Assembly: GCA_028289195.1 (NCBI GenBank)
Contig: JANQQR010000008.1
Span: 62,001 to 126,000, forward strand
Source of the DNA: Phycisphaerales bacterium
Lineage (GTDB): Bacteria > Planctomycetota > Phycisphaerae > Phycisphaerales > UBA1924
DNA: 64,000 nucleotides
Direction of reading: 5' to 3'
Position numbers and translations under genes: made by a program. The notes below the pieces were generated by a model. That model saw only the letters and a program-made list of their open reading frames with translations. It made no database searches and was not told the origin of the DNA. Of this stretch, positions 1-7,514 are shown piece by piece; within the stretch, counting starts at the first letter, position 1; every line of letters starts with the position of its first letter.

Positions 1-1034
1 GCCGGAGTCAGCCCGCAGTTGCGCACCGCCAGCGCGATCGCGAGCGCCATGCTGCTGGTGGGGGCCGAGCCGGGGTTGCAGTTCGTCGCGATTGCCAACG
101 TGGCACCAGCGTCGATCAGGGCTCGCCCGTCGGCGTACCGCCCGTCGACCTGGAATCCGGAGCAGGGCAGCAGCACGCCGAACGTGTCGGAGGCAGCGAC
201 AGCCGCCAGCGCCCGCCCGGATGACGCCTCGAGATGGTCAACACTCACAGCCCCGTTCTCGCAGGCCCACTCCGTCATGCCAAGTTCGTTGAACTGGTCC
301 GTGTGCACGCGGAACGGGTGGCCCAGACCCGCCCCGCGTTCGAACAGAGCGCGACACTCCTGCAGGCTCCACGCCCCCTCTTCGCAGTAGGCGTCGACGA
401 AGACCCCCGGAAACTCGGCGTGTACCGCGTCCAGAGTCTCTCCGATCGTGCGATCCGTGAATCCCTGCTGCTCGCGATCGATCGCGTGCCCGATCAGCGC
501 TGTGGGCACGATCGTCTGAGATGTGCCTCCCGCCACGCCGGAGATCGCTCGGAGCATCTTCAACTCGGCTTCGGTCGAGAGCCCGTACCCGCTCTTGACT
601 TCGACCGTCGTGGTGCCTTCGCGGAGCATGATCGCCAGGCGTGTGCGCAGGTTCAGTTCCAGCTGTTCCTGCGTCGCCTCGCGCACTGCACGGACGGTGC
701 TCATTATGCCGCCGCCCGACTCGAGTATCTCGAGGTAGCTCGCACCCTCGAGGCTCTGCTCCCATTCGTCCAGGCGTTCGCCGGCCCACATCGCGTGGGT
801 GTGGCTATCAACGAACGCCGGCATGAGGACGCGCCCCTCCGCCTCGATGGTCCTGCAGCCAGCCGGGCCCGCAAGAGCGCCTTCCGAGATCTGATCGATG
901 CGTCCATCCGCGACCAGGACGTCCGCCCGTTCGATCACGCCGAGATCGCGCATGGCCGTGCCGCGCGCCGCACCCGAGCTGCCGCCGATCGACAGCACGC
1001 GGGCGCCCCGGATGAGCAGCGGGGGCGCCGTCAA
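1..1034 (-). CDS. hutI: Imidazolonepropionase HutI (3' end beyond window)
   Basis: Third enzyme of histidine degradation: hydrolyses 4-imidazolone-5-propionate to N-formimidoyl-L-glutamate in the cytosol. About 344 codons are visible and the frame is open to the left edge; the family is about 400 residues, so roughly the last 60 are missing. The frame shows the amidohydrolase metal motif DSHTH near residue 80, the EQSLEGASY stretch, a GGGIMSTV loop, and a late TNCNPGSAPTSSM segment, all typical of HutI. I chose the TTG at 1034-1032 because it overlaps the hutG stop as TTGA and has AGGAG (1043-1047) 8 nt upstream, inside hutG. This implies translational coupling to hutG. Family assignment is firm; the TTG start is an inference. 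Confidence 0.93.
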   Translation of the reverse strand, partial: MTAPPLLIRGARVLSIGGSSGAARGTAMRDLGVIERADVLVADGRIDQISEGALAGPAGCRTIEAEGRVLMPAFVDSHTHAMWAGERLDEWEQSLEGASYLEILESGGGIMSTVRAVREATQEQLELNLRTRLAIMLREGTTTVEVKSGYGLSTEAELKMLRAISGVAGGTSQTIVPTALIGHAIDREQQGFTDRTIGETLDAVHAEFPGVFVDAYCEEGAWSLQECRALFERGAGLGHPFRVHTDQFNELGMTEWACENGAVSVDHLEASSGRALAAVAASDTFGVLLPCSGFQVDGRYADGRALIDAGATLAIATNCNPGSAPTSSMALAIALAVRNCGLTP

Positions 1035-2008
1035 GCCCCGCGCTCCTGCATCGCGGCGATGAACGTCATCGCCAGAACCGCAGCGAATCTCGCGGTGCGG
1101 CCCGGCGAGCGTTCCTCGTCAGACCACTTGGGCTGGTCGTGCAGCGGGTTCAGTTCCATCAGGTCGAAATGGCGGATGCTCTCGTGGCGCCCCGCGAGCT
1201 GCGCGATCTCGAGCACATCGCTGAGCCTGAGGCCGTTCGAGTTCTGCGCCGAGACACCGGGAGCCTGGGCAACATCGATCGCATCAAGATCGATCGAGAC
1301 GAACCCGGCGCCGTGCTCTCCCAGCGGGTGGGCGTGATGGAACACATCAGCCGGCTTGATCTCGCCGGTCAGGATCTGGTCGACGGTCGCGATGCTCGCG
1401 TGGCGCTCGAGCAGGTAGGCGAAATGCTCCTGGCTATTGACGAAGCGCCCGGCTCCCATCACCGCGAAACGGGCCGGCTCGAGGAATCCGCCCTCCATCA
1501 GAGACCGGAACGGCATCCCCGAACCCACGGTCTCGCGCACGTCCAGGTGTGCGTCGACGTTCAGACCCCGCACAGGCTCGCCCTCGCGTCGCGAGAGCGC
1601 GCGGACGGTCGGGAGCGTCAGGTCGTGTCCGCCGCCGACACAGATCGGGACGAGGTTGAGTTCGTGCAGCGCGCCGAGGGCCTCGGTGACCCGCTCATGC
1701 GTTGCCAGCAGCGCCGATCCGTCTTTCCCCGGAACCGGGACGACATCGCCGGCGTCGAACACGCGGATCGCGATGGCTCGCTTCTGGCGCGCGTCGTAGG
1801 GAGTCCCGCTCCGCGCCAGCGCAGCGCGGAACGCAGACGGGCCGAATCGAGCGCCGGGCCTCCCGCGATTGAGCGCCACACCCAGATCGTCAGGCAGGCC
1901 GATGATCGCCGCTGCGCAGCCCGCCGCGCTGTCGGACTGGATCACGGTCGCGAACCTGTCCGGCTCGATCTCGGGCCACTCTGCCGGTCTCGTGTGGGGC
2001 ACCTGCAC
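1031..2008 (-). CDS. hutG: Formimidoylglutamase (arginase/agmatinase family) HutG
   Basis: Hydrolyses N-formimidoyl-glutamate to glutamate and formamide, the last step of the short histidine pathway. The ureohydrolase metal motifs are present in order: GGGHD, NVDAHLDVRE and SIDLDAID followed by APGVS. The frame stays open upstream to a TTG at 2077, but that would overlap the divergent gene starting at 2059 and adds residues not typical of the family. I prefer the GTG at 2008 (325 residues), which has TACATT 9 nt upstream as a possible -10 box; GTG at 2002 is also possible. The hutI start overlaps its stop. Its adjacency to hutI supports formimidoylglutamate over agmatine or arginine as the substrate. 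Confidence 0.88.
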   Translation of the reverse strand: MQVPHTRPAEWPEIEPDRFATVIQSDSAAGCAAAIIGLPDDLGVALNRGRPGARFGPSAFRAALARSGTPYDARQKRAIAIRVFDAGDVVPVPGKDGSALLATHERVTEALGALHELNLVPICVGGGHDLTLPTVRALSRREGEPVRGLNVDAHLDVRETVGSGMPFRSLMEGGFLEPARFAVMGAGRFVNSQEHFAYLLERHASIATVDQILTGEIKPADVFHHAHPLGEHGAGFVSIDLDAIDVAQAPGVSAQNSNGLRLSDVLEIAQLAGRHESIRHFDLMELNPLHDQPKWSDEERSPGRTARFAAVLAMTFIAAMQERGA

Positions 2009-2058
2009 GGGACGGGAAATGTACCCGATCGACCGGGTGCCCCTATCGTCTCGATGAC

Positions 2059-2787
2059 GTGCCGAGTTCCGGAGCAAGCCCGTTCCTGACCGCCACCTGG
2101 CGCGACCTGTGCATCGCGAGCTTCAGGGTCGACGACGCTGTGCTGGAGTCAAGGATCTCGCCGCCGCTCGAACTCGATCGGTGGAGGGGGTCTGCGCACG
2201 TCAGCCTCGTGGCCTTCGATTTCGCCCAGACCCGCCTGCGCGGCGTCCCGCTGCCTGGGTACAGGCGTTTCCCCGAGCTGAACCTCAGGTTCTACGTGAC
2301 CCGGATTCTGCCGAGCGGCCAGAGGCGCCGGGGCGTTGTTTTCGTGCGTGAGTTCGTCCCAAAGAGGGCCGTCGCGTTCGTTGCGCGCCACGCGTACAAC
2401 GAACCGTACGTTGCCGCACCGATGGCACGAAGCGTTTCGGAGGAAGGCCAGACTCGGACAGCTCGCTACACGATCCGCCGCGCGGGCGCGGAACATGCCA
2501 TCGAGGTGGCTGGAAGCCGTGAACCCTCGACAGTGAGCCCGGACTCCCAAGAGCACTTCTTCAAGGAGCACCAGTGGGGCTACGGGGTGGATCGGGCCGG
2601 CCGCCTTCTGGAATACGAGGTGCGCCACCCGATCTGGCAGGTGTATCCGCTCCGGTCGGCCTCGATCGACATCGATTGGGGGGTTCTCTACGGACCGGAG
2701 TGGGCATTCCTGAACGATCGCCATCCGGATTCGGTTGTGTTCGCCCAGGGCAGCCCGGTGAGCGTCCACGCTCCAGAGCGCATCTGA
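2059..2787 (+). CDS. DUF2071 (YqjF-like) protein
   Basis: A 242-residue protein matching the DUF2071/YqjF style: an N-terminal LTATWRDL segment, a central PELNLRFYV strand followed by a basic GQRRRGVVFVREFVP stretch, and a C-terminal EHFFKEHQWGYG segment with the partner strand EYEVRHPIWQVYP. The family adopts an acetoacetate-decarboxylase-like fold and its substrate is unknown. The start is a GTG at 2059; there is no clear Shine-Dalgarno site, and TATCGT lies 9 nt upstream. It is the only plus-strand gene in the first 12 kb, divergent from hutG and convergent with a small membrane protein. No role in histidine use is evident. Function unassigned. Confidence 0.85.
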   Translation: MPSSGASPFLTATWRDLCIASFRVDDAVLESRISPPLELDRWRGSAHVSLVAFDFAQTRLRGVPLPGYRRFPELNLRFYVTRILPSGQRRRGVVFVREFVPKRAVAFVARHAYNEPYVAAPMARSVSEEGQTRTARYTIRRAGAEHAIEVAGSREPSTVSPDSQEHFFKEHQWGYGVDRAGRLLEYEVRHPIWQVYPLRSASIDIDWGVLYGPEWAFLNDRHPDSVVFAQGSPVSVHAPERI

Positions 2788-2811
2788 CGCGCACGAGAGC
2801 GTCGAGCGGGA

Positions 2812-2851
2812 ACGGGACGCCCCAGGCCAACGATGGCCCGGGGCGCCCCGT
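2812..2851. terminator. Strong stem-loop between convergent genes
   Basis: An 18-nt arm (2812-2829) pairs with 2834-2851 around a 4-nt loop; one A/C mismatch and one further imperfect position interrupt it. It lies between the stops of the DUF2071 gene (plus) and the small membrane protein (minus). There is no U-tract on either side, so it may act as a bidirectional terminator or an mRNA 3'-end stabiliser. Confidence 0.55.
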
Positions 2852-2876
2852 GATGCGGTCACAGAATCCCCGGCGG

Positions 2877-3260
2877 TCAAGCTGCGTGCGCCGCTCCGCG
2901 CGGGCCGACGACCGATCTCGAGACAACCGCCCCGATACAACCGGCGACAGCCGAACTCGCGGTCCCGAACGTCAGCACGATGGGTTCGACGTCTCCCAAT
3001 GCGCAGGACACCGCGATCCCTATGAGGGCGCACCCGCCTCCCACGAGCCCGCCTCTGCCGGCGGCTCGGCCGAGTCGCAGAGAGCTCGAAGCGCCGAACC
3101 CTGCTCCCGCGATCAGCGAGATCGATACCCCGCCGATCGCAAAGAGCTGAGCGATCGGATCGAGGAAGTGCCCGGAGATCACCATGAGGAGCTGGAGTCC
3201 CGTGCCGATCGCGAGCCACACGCCGAACGCGTTCCTGTGCCCAGACTTCGTATTTGCCAT
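2877..3260 (-). CDS. Small hydrophobic membrane protein
   Basis: A 127-residue protein with about four hydrophobic segments (roughly residues 12-30, 35-52, 62-80 and 85-110) rich in Gly, Ala, Ile and Val, and a short polar N-terminus starting MANTKSGHRN. No known family is recognised. I chose the ATG at 3260 over a longer frame because the sequence AAGGTGGAAGTG sits directly upstream as a good Shine-Dalgarno site; the upstream extension is Arg-rich and looks untranslated. It lies 82 nt after the SRPBCC-YCII gene on the same strand and could be cotranscribed with the arsR cassette. Function unknown; inner-membrane location is inferred from hydrophobicity. Confidence 0.7.
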   Translation of the reverse strand: MANTKSGHRNAFGVWLAIGTGLQLLMVISGHFLDPIAQLFAIGGVSISLIAGAGFGASSSLRLGRAAGRGGLVGGGCALIGIAVSCALGDVEPIVLTFGTASSAVAGCIGAVVSRSVVGPRGAAHAA

Positions 3261-3342
3261 CACTTCCACCTTTCCTGGTTGATTCGGCGCGCAACGATCG
3301 CGCCCTGGTCGACGACCCCGGGCCCCGGTTGCCATTGATCAG

Positions 3343-4218
3343 CTACGAATCCAGATCGCGGACGAGGCTGAAGCGCATCGGGTACAGCTTCACTTTCACG
3401 ATGCCCTCGGCCACGATGGGGTCGGCCTTCATGAACGCTTCCGCTTCGTCAGCTGTCGATGCGTGGAAGATCACGATCCCCACGCCGCTGCCGTCGAGGC
3501 TCGGCCCCGCGAACAGCACCTTGCCCTCGCGCGTCAGCGCCTGGAGACGCACGAAGTGGCGCCCGAACGTCGCCTCTTCCTCCGGCGTGATCGTCTCGAG
3601 GAAGTCCGGACGCGTGAACTCCGTAAAGATGTACATCCAGCCGTTCCTGGGGTCGGACGCTGTTTCGTCGCCCGCTCCCATCGTCCCGGCGAACGAGTCC
3701 ATGACCGACGGCCACGCCCGCGAGAAATACTCGAACACGCCGTCCCATTGGTCTGTCGTCGTCGATTCGTCCGGCCACCCGTGGTGGCGCAGCGTGACGC
3801 TCGTGTGCGTGTCGCCGAGCGGCGTGAACTCCACGACGACGATCGTCTCGTGATCGCCGGCGCGGATCTCCGGGAAGCTTGGAGGTGCGTTCCACGAGAA
3901 GCTGAGCATCCGCTCAGGGAGGTAGCTGAGCACCGTGCAGCCCTCGCTGCCGCGCGACCCCTCGGGCGCATCGGTGGAGAACAAAATCTCGAAGGGCCCG
4001 CCCGGGCGGAGTTCGACCGTGCAGTCGGCTCCGAAGAACGACTCCAGGCCCTCATCCGTGGTCCACGCCCGCCACGCGTCCGCGGCGCTCACGCCGACGA
4101 CACGGGTCTCGACGATCGCGCGATCTCCGGCCACGATCCCGTCGCCGGCCTCCGCGGATCCGACCGCGACGCAGGCGAGGATCCCCGCCGCCCCGATTCC
4201 AATCTTGATGCCCGTCAT
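3343..4218 (-). CDS. Exported SRPBCC (AHSA1-like) and YCII-like domain fusion
   Basis: A 291-residue protein in three parts. Residues 1-25 form a signal peptide ending near GSAEA. Residues about 30-190 form an AHSA1/SRPBCC ligand-binding fold (AWRAWTTDEGLESFFG, ELRPGGPFEILF, a final FEYFSRAWPSVM helix). Residues about 195-290 look like a YCII/dimeric alpha-beta barrel domain (WMYIFTEFTRPDFLETITPEEEATFGRHF, then a DPIVAEGIVKVKLYP end). The ATG at 4218 follows GGAAGGAG at good spacing. It is third in the arsR-SRPBCC-SRPBCC series, 37 nt after its neighbour. AHSA1-type proteins next to ArsR regulators are common; a signal peptide on such a fusion is unusual. Ligand unknown. Confidence 0.82.
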   Translation of the reverse strand: MTGIKIGIGAAGILACVAVGSAEAGDGIVAGDRAIVETRVVGVSAADAWRAWTTDEGLESFFGADCTVELRPGGPFEILFSTDAPEGSRGSEGCTVLSYLPERMLSFSWNAPPSFPEIRAGDHETIVVVEFTPLGDTHTSVTLRHHGWPDESTTTDQWDGVFEYFSRAWPSVMDSFAGTMGAGDETASDPRNGWMYIFTEFTRPDFLETITPEEEATFGRHFVRLQALTREGKVLFAGPSLDGSGVGIVIFHASTADEAEAFMKADPIVAEGIVKVKLYPMRFSLVRDLDS

Positions 4219-4255
4219 CACCACGCTCCTTCCCCCCAAAGATCGATTGAAATGT

Positions 4256-4777
4256 CTATCCGCCGGCTTTCACGTTCGTCGCGAGCGTCTGCTTCGGCAG
4301 CACGAACGACATCGAGCCCATCATCACGTACTTCATGCGCGTGCCGATGGGCACGTTCCCATCCTCGCACACGTTCTTGAGCAAGCCGAGGATGGTCGGC
4401 CAGCCCTTCTGGATGTCCCGGAACGTCTTCGAAGCCGGATCCAGCTGCGCGTGAGTCAACACCACTTTCGTGGCCCCGCTCGAAGTCGCGCTCAGCTCCC
4501 AGGTCACGAGCGTGGGCTTGTCGTCGTACCAGGTGAACCGAAACGTCTCGACCAAGCGGTGGGGGGGATCGATCTCGACGACCTCTCCCGTTGTGAAGAC
4601 ACGCTTGCCGCCCTTGTCTTCGCAGTAGAACGTGCTGCCGGGCGTCATCGGCCCGCGCCGGTACGTGTTGAACATGGGCTTGTTGGCCCGTTCGGTTTTG
4701 GTGATCTCTTCCCACACCCGTTCGATCGGTGCCTCGATCTCAATCGAGAACACCTTGTCCGGCGCTACCTCGTTCAT
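4256..4777 (-). CDS. SRPBCC/AHSA1-family protein
   Basis: A 173-residue cytosolic protein with the AHSA1/SRPBCC outline: FSIEIEAPIERVWEEIT at the N-terminus, a PMTPGSTFYCED strand, an IDPPHRLVETFRF strand and a closing helix around GWPTILGLLKNVCEDG. Such proteins bind hydrophobic ligands or act in stress responses; the ligand cannot be read from sequence. It begins 2 nt after the arsR stop, so it is almost certainly cotranscribed and translationally coupled. ArsR regulators paired with AHSA1 proteins form a recurrent two-gene cassette in which ArsR probably controls the pair. Confidence 0.88.
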   Translation of the reverse strand: MNEVAPDKVFSIEIEAPIERVWEEITKTERANKPMFNTYRRGPMTPGSTFYCEDKGGKRVFTTGEVVEIDPPHRLVETFRFTWYDDKPTLVTWELSATSSGATKVVLTHAQLDPASKTFRDIQKGWPTILGLLKNVCEDGNVPIGTRMKYVMMGSMSFVLPKQTLATNVKAGG

Positions 4778-4779
4778 GC

Positions 4780-5292
4780 TCAGAGCCTCCCGCCCCGGGT
4801 TCCGGTTCCGTCATCATCATCCGAAGGCCCGGCACCGAGCCGGCCCGCATCAGCAGCCCCCGATTCACGCCCGCCCGCGGACGAATCCCCTTCCAGCCGG
4901 CCCTTGAGCGAGAGCAGCGACGAGGCCCAGTGGCCCTCGTACGCCGTCACCCAGCGCTCGTAGATCATCTGGATCGGCACCGCGTTCAGGTAATTCAGCA
5001 CGAGGCGTCCCCGCTTCACGCTCGTCACCAGGCCGGCCTGCTGCAGCACCTTCAGTTGCTGCATCACCGCGAACCTCGAAACGTGAGGCAGTGCCATCAC
5101 GACATCCCCTGTCGGCAGCCCGCCGCCGGTCTCCGGATCCGACCCGCCGGCGGCTCCACGGTCCGCCGCGTCTCGAAGCAGGTCCAGAATGGCGCGCCGA
5201 TCAGCATTCGCCAACGCCTTCCAGACGCCGTCGAGCTGGTCGCCCGTGCCGGACCGGTCGTCCGCTTCGATGTCCGCTGTCCCGATCGACAT
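4780..5292 (-). CDS. ArsR-family HTH transcriptional regulator
   Basis: A 170-residue regulator. The winged helix-turn-helix spans about residues 18-105: WKALANADRRAILDLL, a Gly-rich insertion, HVSRFAVMQQLKVLQQAGLV as helices 3-4, and the wing VKRGRLVLNYLN. The tail after residue 130 is acidic and Gly-rich and probably disordered. There is no Cys pair for metal sensing, so this is the non-metal branch often found beside AHSA1 proteins. The ATG at 5292 has no Shine-Dalgarno site but lies 6 nt after a TATATT box, and a perfect 7-bp inverted repeat overlaps box and start. Autorepression of the arsR-SRPBCC transcript is the natural inference. Confidence 0.9.
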   Translation of the reverse strand: MSIGTADIEADDRSGTGDQLDGVWKALANADRRAILDLLRDAADRGAAGGSDPETGGGLPTGDVVMALPHVSRFAVMQQLKVLQQAGLVTSVKRGRLVLNYLNAVPIQMIYERWVTAYEGHWASSLLSLKGRLEGDSSAGGRESGAADAGRLGAGPSDDDDGTGTRGGRL

Positions 5293-5310
5293 GTGATGAA
5301 TATATCACAT
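5291..5310. promoter_or_regulatory. Inverted repeat, likely ArsR operator
   Basis: ATGTGAT (5291-5297) and ATCACAT (5304-5310) are perfect reverse complements with a 6-nt centre. The repeat covers the -10 box and the arsR start codon, so a bound repressor would block the promoter directly. This is the usual position for an autoregulatory ArsR site; binding is inferred. Confidence 0.62.
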
Positions 5311-5326
5311 AAATGGACGACGTCAA
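5299..5326 (-). promoter_or_regulatory. Promoter of arsR, probably leaderless
   Basis: On the minus strand TTGACG (5326-5321) is followed by a 16-nt spacer and TATATT (5304-5299). Each hexamer matches the sigma-70 consensus at five of six bases. Six nucleotides separate TATATT from the arsR ATG, so transcription should begin at or next to the start codon. Confidence 0.72.
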
Positions 5327-5380
5327 ACACCTCGGGTCTCAGAACGGCTTTTTTCCGAGCCCGACCCGCCTGCACGCGAG

Positions 5381-6511
5381 CTAGCGCTCAAAGCGGCGAA
5401 CGATGAGACCCCGGCGCTCAGCGGCGCCGGTCTTCAGCAGCGAGCGAGCCCGCACCACGTCCTCCGCGATCGACCAGACGTCGTTCCAGCCCACCCGATG
5501 GCCATCGTCCGTCGCTGTCCGGTGGACGATCACAAGATCCAGCTCTCGGATCAGCAGCATCACGTGCCCTCCAGCTCCCTGCGCCGCCACGATGTCGTGC
5601 GCATCGAGCGTCGGGCGCCCGGGCGGTTGGCAGCCCGCCGGGTACACCCACCACATGAACCCGAACCCGGCGCCCGCCTGGAACGTGCCGGTGTACCCGC
5701 CGCCGTCATCGAAGACGGTGTGCGCACGGGTGCTCTCGGCCGTCCACTCCGCCGGGACGATCGTCCGGCCATCCCAGCGACCGTCTCTGAGGTACAGCGT
5801 CCCGAACCGTGCCAGATCCCGGGCCGAGATCCGGAGCGGGTACGCCGGGTGCAGCGAACGCTCACGCTCGAAGTGGTACTCGCCGTGTGCGGCGCGGAAG
5901 TCCTCCATCCCGATCGGCGATGCGATCACTCGCTCGAACTCGTCGAAGAAGGTGTTGCCGGATTCCTGCTCGTAAATCGTGAGCAGGGCGTTGAAGTCCC
6001 AGTTGTTCGACCAGAAGTGCGAGCCAGGGATGTGGCTGCCTCGCGCGGGCCGCTCGCGGCGTTTGCCGGCGGTTTCGTACGCCGCTTCGTGGTACACCCC
6101 CGATCGCCCGCGCAGCAGATCGAGCACCGTCGCACTGCGCTCCTGCTCCGTGAGCGCATGGATGTCGTTGATCCCCAGATCCGCGAGCGTGTCGCCCAGC
6201 GACAGATCACCTTCAGAGACCGCGATGCCGATCATCGAGCCGAGGATCGGCTTGCGGATCGAATGTGCGTTCAGCGGACGCTCGACGTCTCCCCACGCGC
6301 AGACAGCCACGCCGCCTTCTGCAACGAACACCGCCGCAGAGCCGGCTTCACCGGCGCGCTGGAACGCCTCCTCGAGCGATTTCCGAGACCAACCGGCCGA
6401 TTCGACGTCGGAATACTGCCGCCACTCCGCGCCGGGAACTCCGCCGGCGACGGCGGCAACCGAAGTGCCGACGGAGCTCAGCCAACACAGGCACGCCCGG
6501 CGCAGACTCAT
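5381..6511 (-). CDS. Exported serine hydrolase (beta-lactamase/class C-like)
   Basis: A 376-residue protein with a signal peptide (about residues 1-28) and a class C beta-lactamase/DD-peptidase-like domain. The nucleophile motif SxxK is S84-I-R-K87. Other landmarks are the LLRGRSGVYHEA segment, ISARDLARFGTLYLRDG, and a late QGAGGHVML where the KTG/HxG motif is expected. Such enzymes are esterases, peptidases or amidases; the substrate is unknown. Its ATG overlaps the stop of the upstream VOC gene as ATGA, so the two are translationally coupled. The tail beyond about residue 350 is Arg-rich. Confidence 0.86.
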   Translation of the reverse strand: MSLRRACLCWLSSVGTSVAAVAGGVPGAEWRQYSDVESAGWSRKSLEEAFQRAGEAGSAAVFVAEGGVAVCAWGDVERPLNAHSIRKPILGSMIGIAVSEGDLSLGDTLADLGINDIHALTEQERSATVLDLLRGRSGVYHEAAYETAGKRRERPARGSHIPGSHFWSNNWDFNALLTIYEQESGNTFFDEFERVIASPIGMEDFRAAHGEYHFERERSLHPAYPLRISARDLARFGTLYLRDGRWDGRTIVPAEWTAESTRAHTVFDDGGGYTGTFQAGAGFGFMWWVYPAGCQPPGRPTLDAHDIVAAQGAGGHVMLLIRELDLVIVHRTATDDGHRVGWNDVWSIAEDVVRARSLLKTGAAERRGLIVRRFER

Positions 6512-7320
6512 CGCCCGGAGATCCGGAACGGGAACCCGGCGACTTCGTGCTCGAAAGGCGCGTCGGTCCTCGTCTCGATCTCCGTGGGGTACACATCCGC
6601 GCGCCCGCGCATGCTGACGCCACGGCGCATGATCAGCACGAGCCCGTTCTCGTCTCCCAACGCGACGAATCTCGAACTGCTGGACACATAGCGGCCCACT
6701 CCGGCCGCCTCGCCGATCGAGTCCGCTCCAGGCCGGACGTCTTCATCGTTCAGCACGAGCGCGATCTCGCTGCAGCAAGCGATGTCGCGGCTCGTGAACC
6801 GGCCCGGCCGCGAGTAGTCGAGGGTGTGGCGTGCGATGTGCTCCAGCATGTTTCCGGCGGGATCCCTGAAGAACACTGCATGGGCGTCCCAGTGCGCAAA
6901 GTGCACGATGTCCGGGTGGTCCGGGTGGCGCGGCGCCTCGGGGTTGTTGTCGAAGGGCGTGCGCTCGAGCTGCCAGTCCCGGACACTCACGATCTGATTC
7001 TGGGGGACGTTGAAGGCGACGTGATACCAAGGCGGTGTGCGCCCCTCGTCCCATTCCACGTGCTCGAACGAGAGCCGCGTCGCCCCCGCCCGCACGACGA
7101 GCGTGTCGCGAGTTCGCGCCTCGATTGGAAACTCCATCAATCCGGCGTAGAACTCGGCCATCTCCTCGATCGAGCTGGCGGTATTCAGGCGGAGGTCCAG
7201 CAGCCGCGGACGCAGCGCGACTCGCGGAGCCGCGATCGCTGGCCCGGCCGCGTGGTGGAGGGCGAGGATCGCGCAGGCACCTGAAGACGCTCCCAGGAAT
7301 TCTCGTCGCTCCATTGTCAT
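6508..7320 (-). CDS. Tat-exported VOC/glyoxalase-fold protein
   Basis: A 270-residue protein starting MTMERREFLG, a twin-arginine signal followed by a hydrophobic Ala-rich core up to about residue 30. The rest is a vicinal-oxygen-chelate fold: LDLRLNTASSIEEMAEFYAGLMEF, a RLSFEHVEWDEG strand, WYHVAFNVP, and FFRDPAGNMLEHIAR, the usual end of a VOC module. No specific enzyme is recognised. A possible Shine-Dalgarno GAGGTG precedes the first ATG, and a second ATG lies two codons later. Its stop overlaps the start of the serine hydrolase, so the two exported proteins are probably made together. Confidence 0.82.
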   Translation of the reverse strand: MTMERREFLGASSGACAILALHHAAGPAIAAPRVALRPRLLDLRLNTASSIEEMAEFYAGLMEFPIEARTRDTLVVRAGATRLSFEHVEWDEGRTPPWYHVAFNVPQNQIVSVRDWQLERTPFDNNPEAPRHPDHPDIVHFAHWDAHAVFFRDPAGNMLEHIARHTLDYSRPGRFTSRDIACCSEIALVLNDEDVRPGADSIGEAAGVGRYVSSSSRFVALGDENGLVLIMRRGVSMRGRADVYPTEIETRTDAPFEHEVAGFPFRISGR

Positions 7321-7514
7321 GGAATCACCTCGCCGATGATGGGCAGCGGTTTCGTCTGACTATCACAGAAGGGGATACCCCGGAAACCTCGGCCGGTCGC
7401 GGTGTGCTCAATGTTCGTGCAAGCACGCTCCGATCGGGTTCGCGAGGAGGACCAACGCCGGATTCCCTGTGGCGGCCGGTGCGAGACCGCACTAATCCGG
7501 CCTGAGGGCGGATC

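Noticed and set aside
5332-5359. Terminator with the T-run at 5349-5354
   Set aside because: The T-run is inside the loop of a weak CTCGG/CCGAG pairing on the plus strand, where no gene is transcribed toward it.
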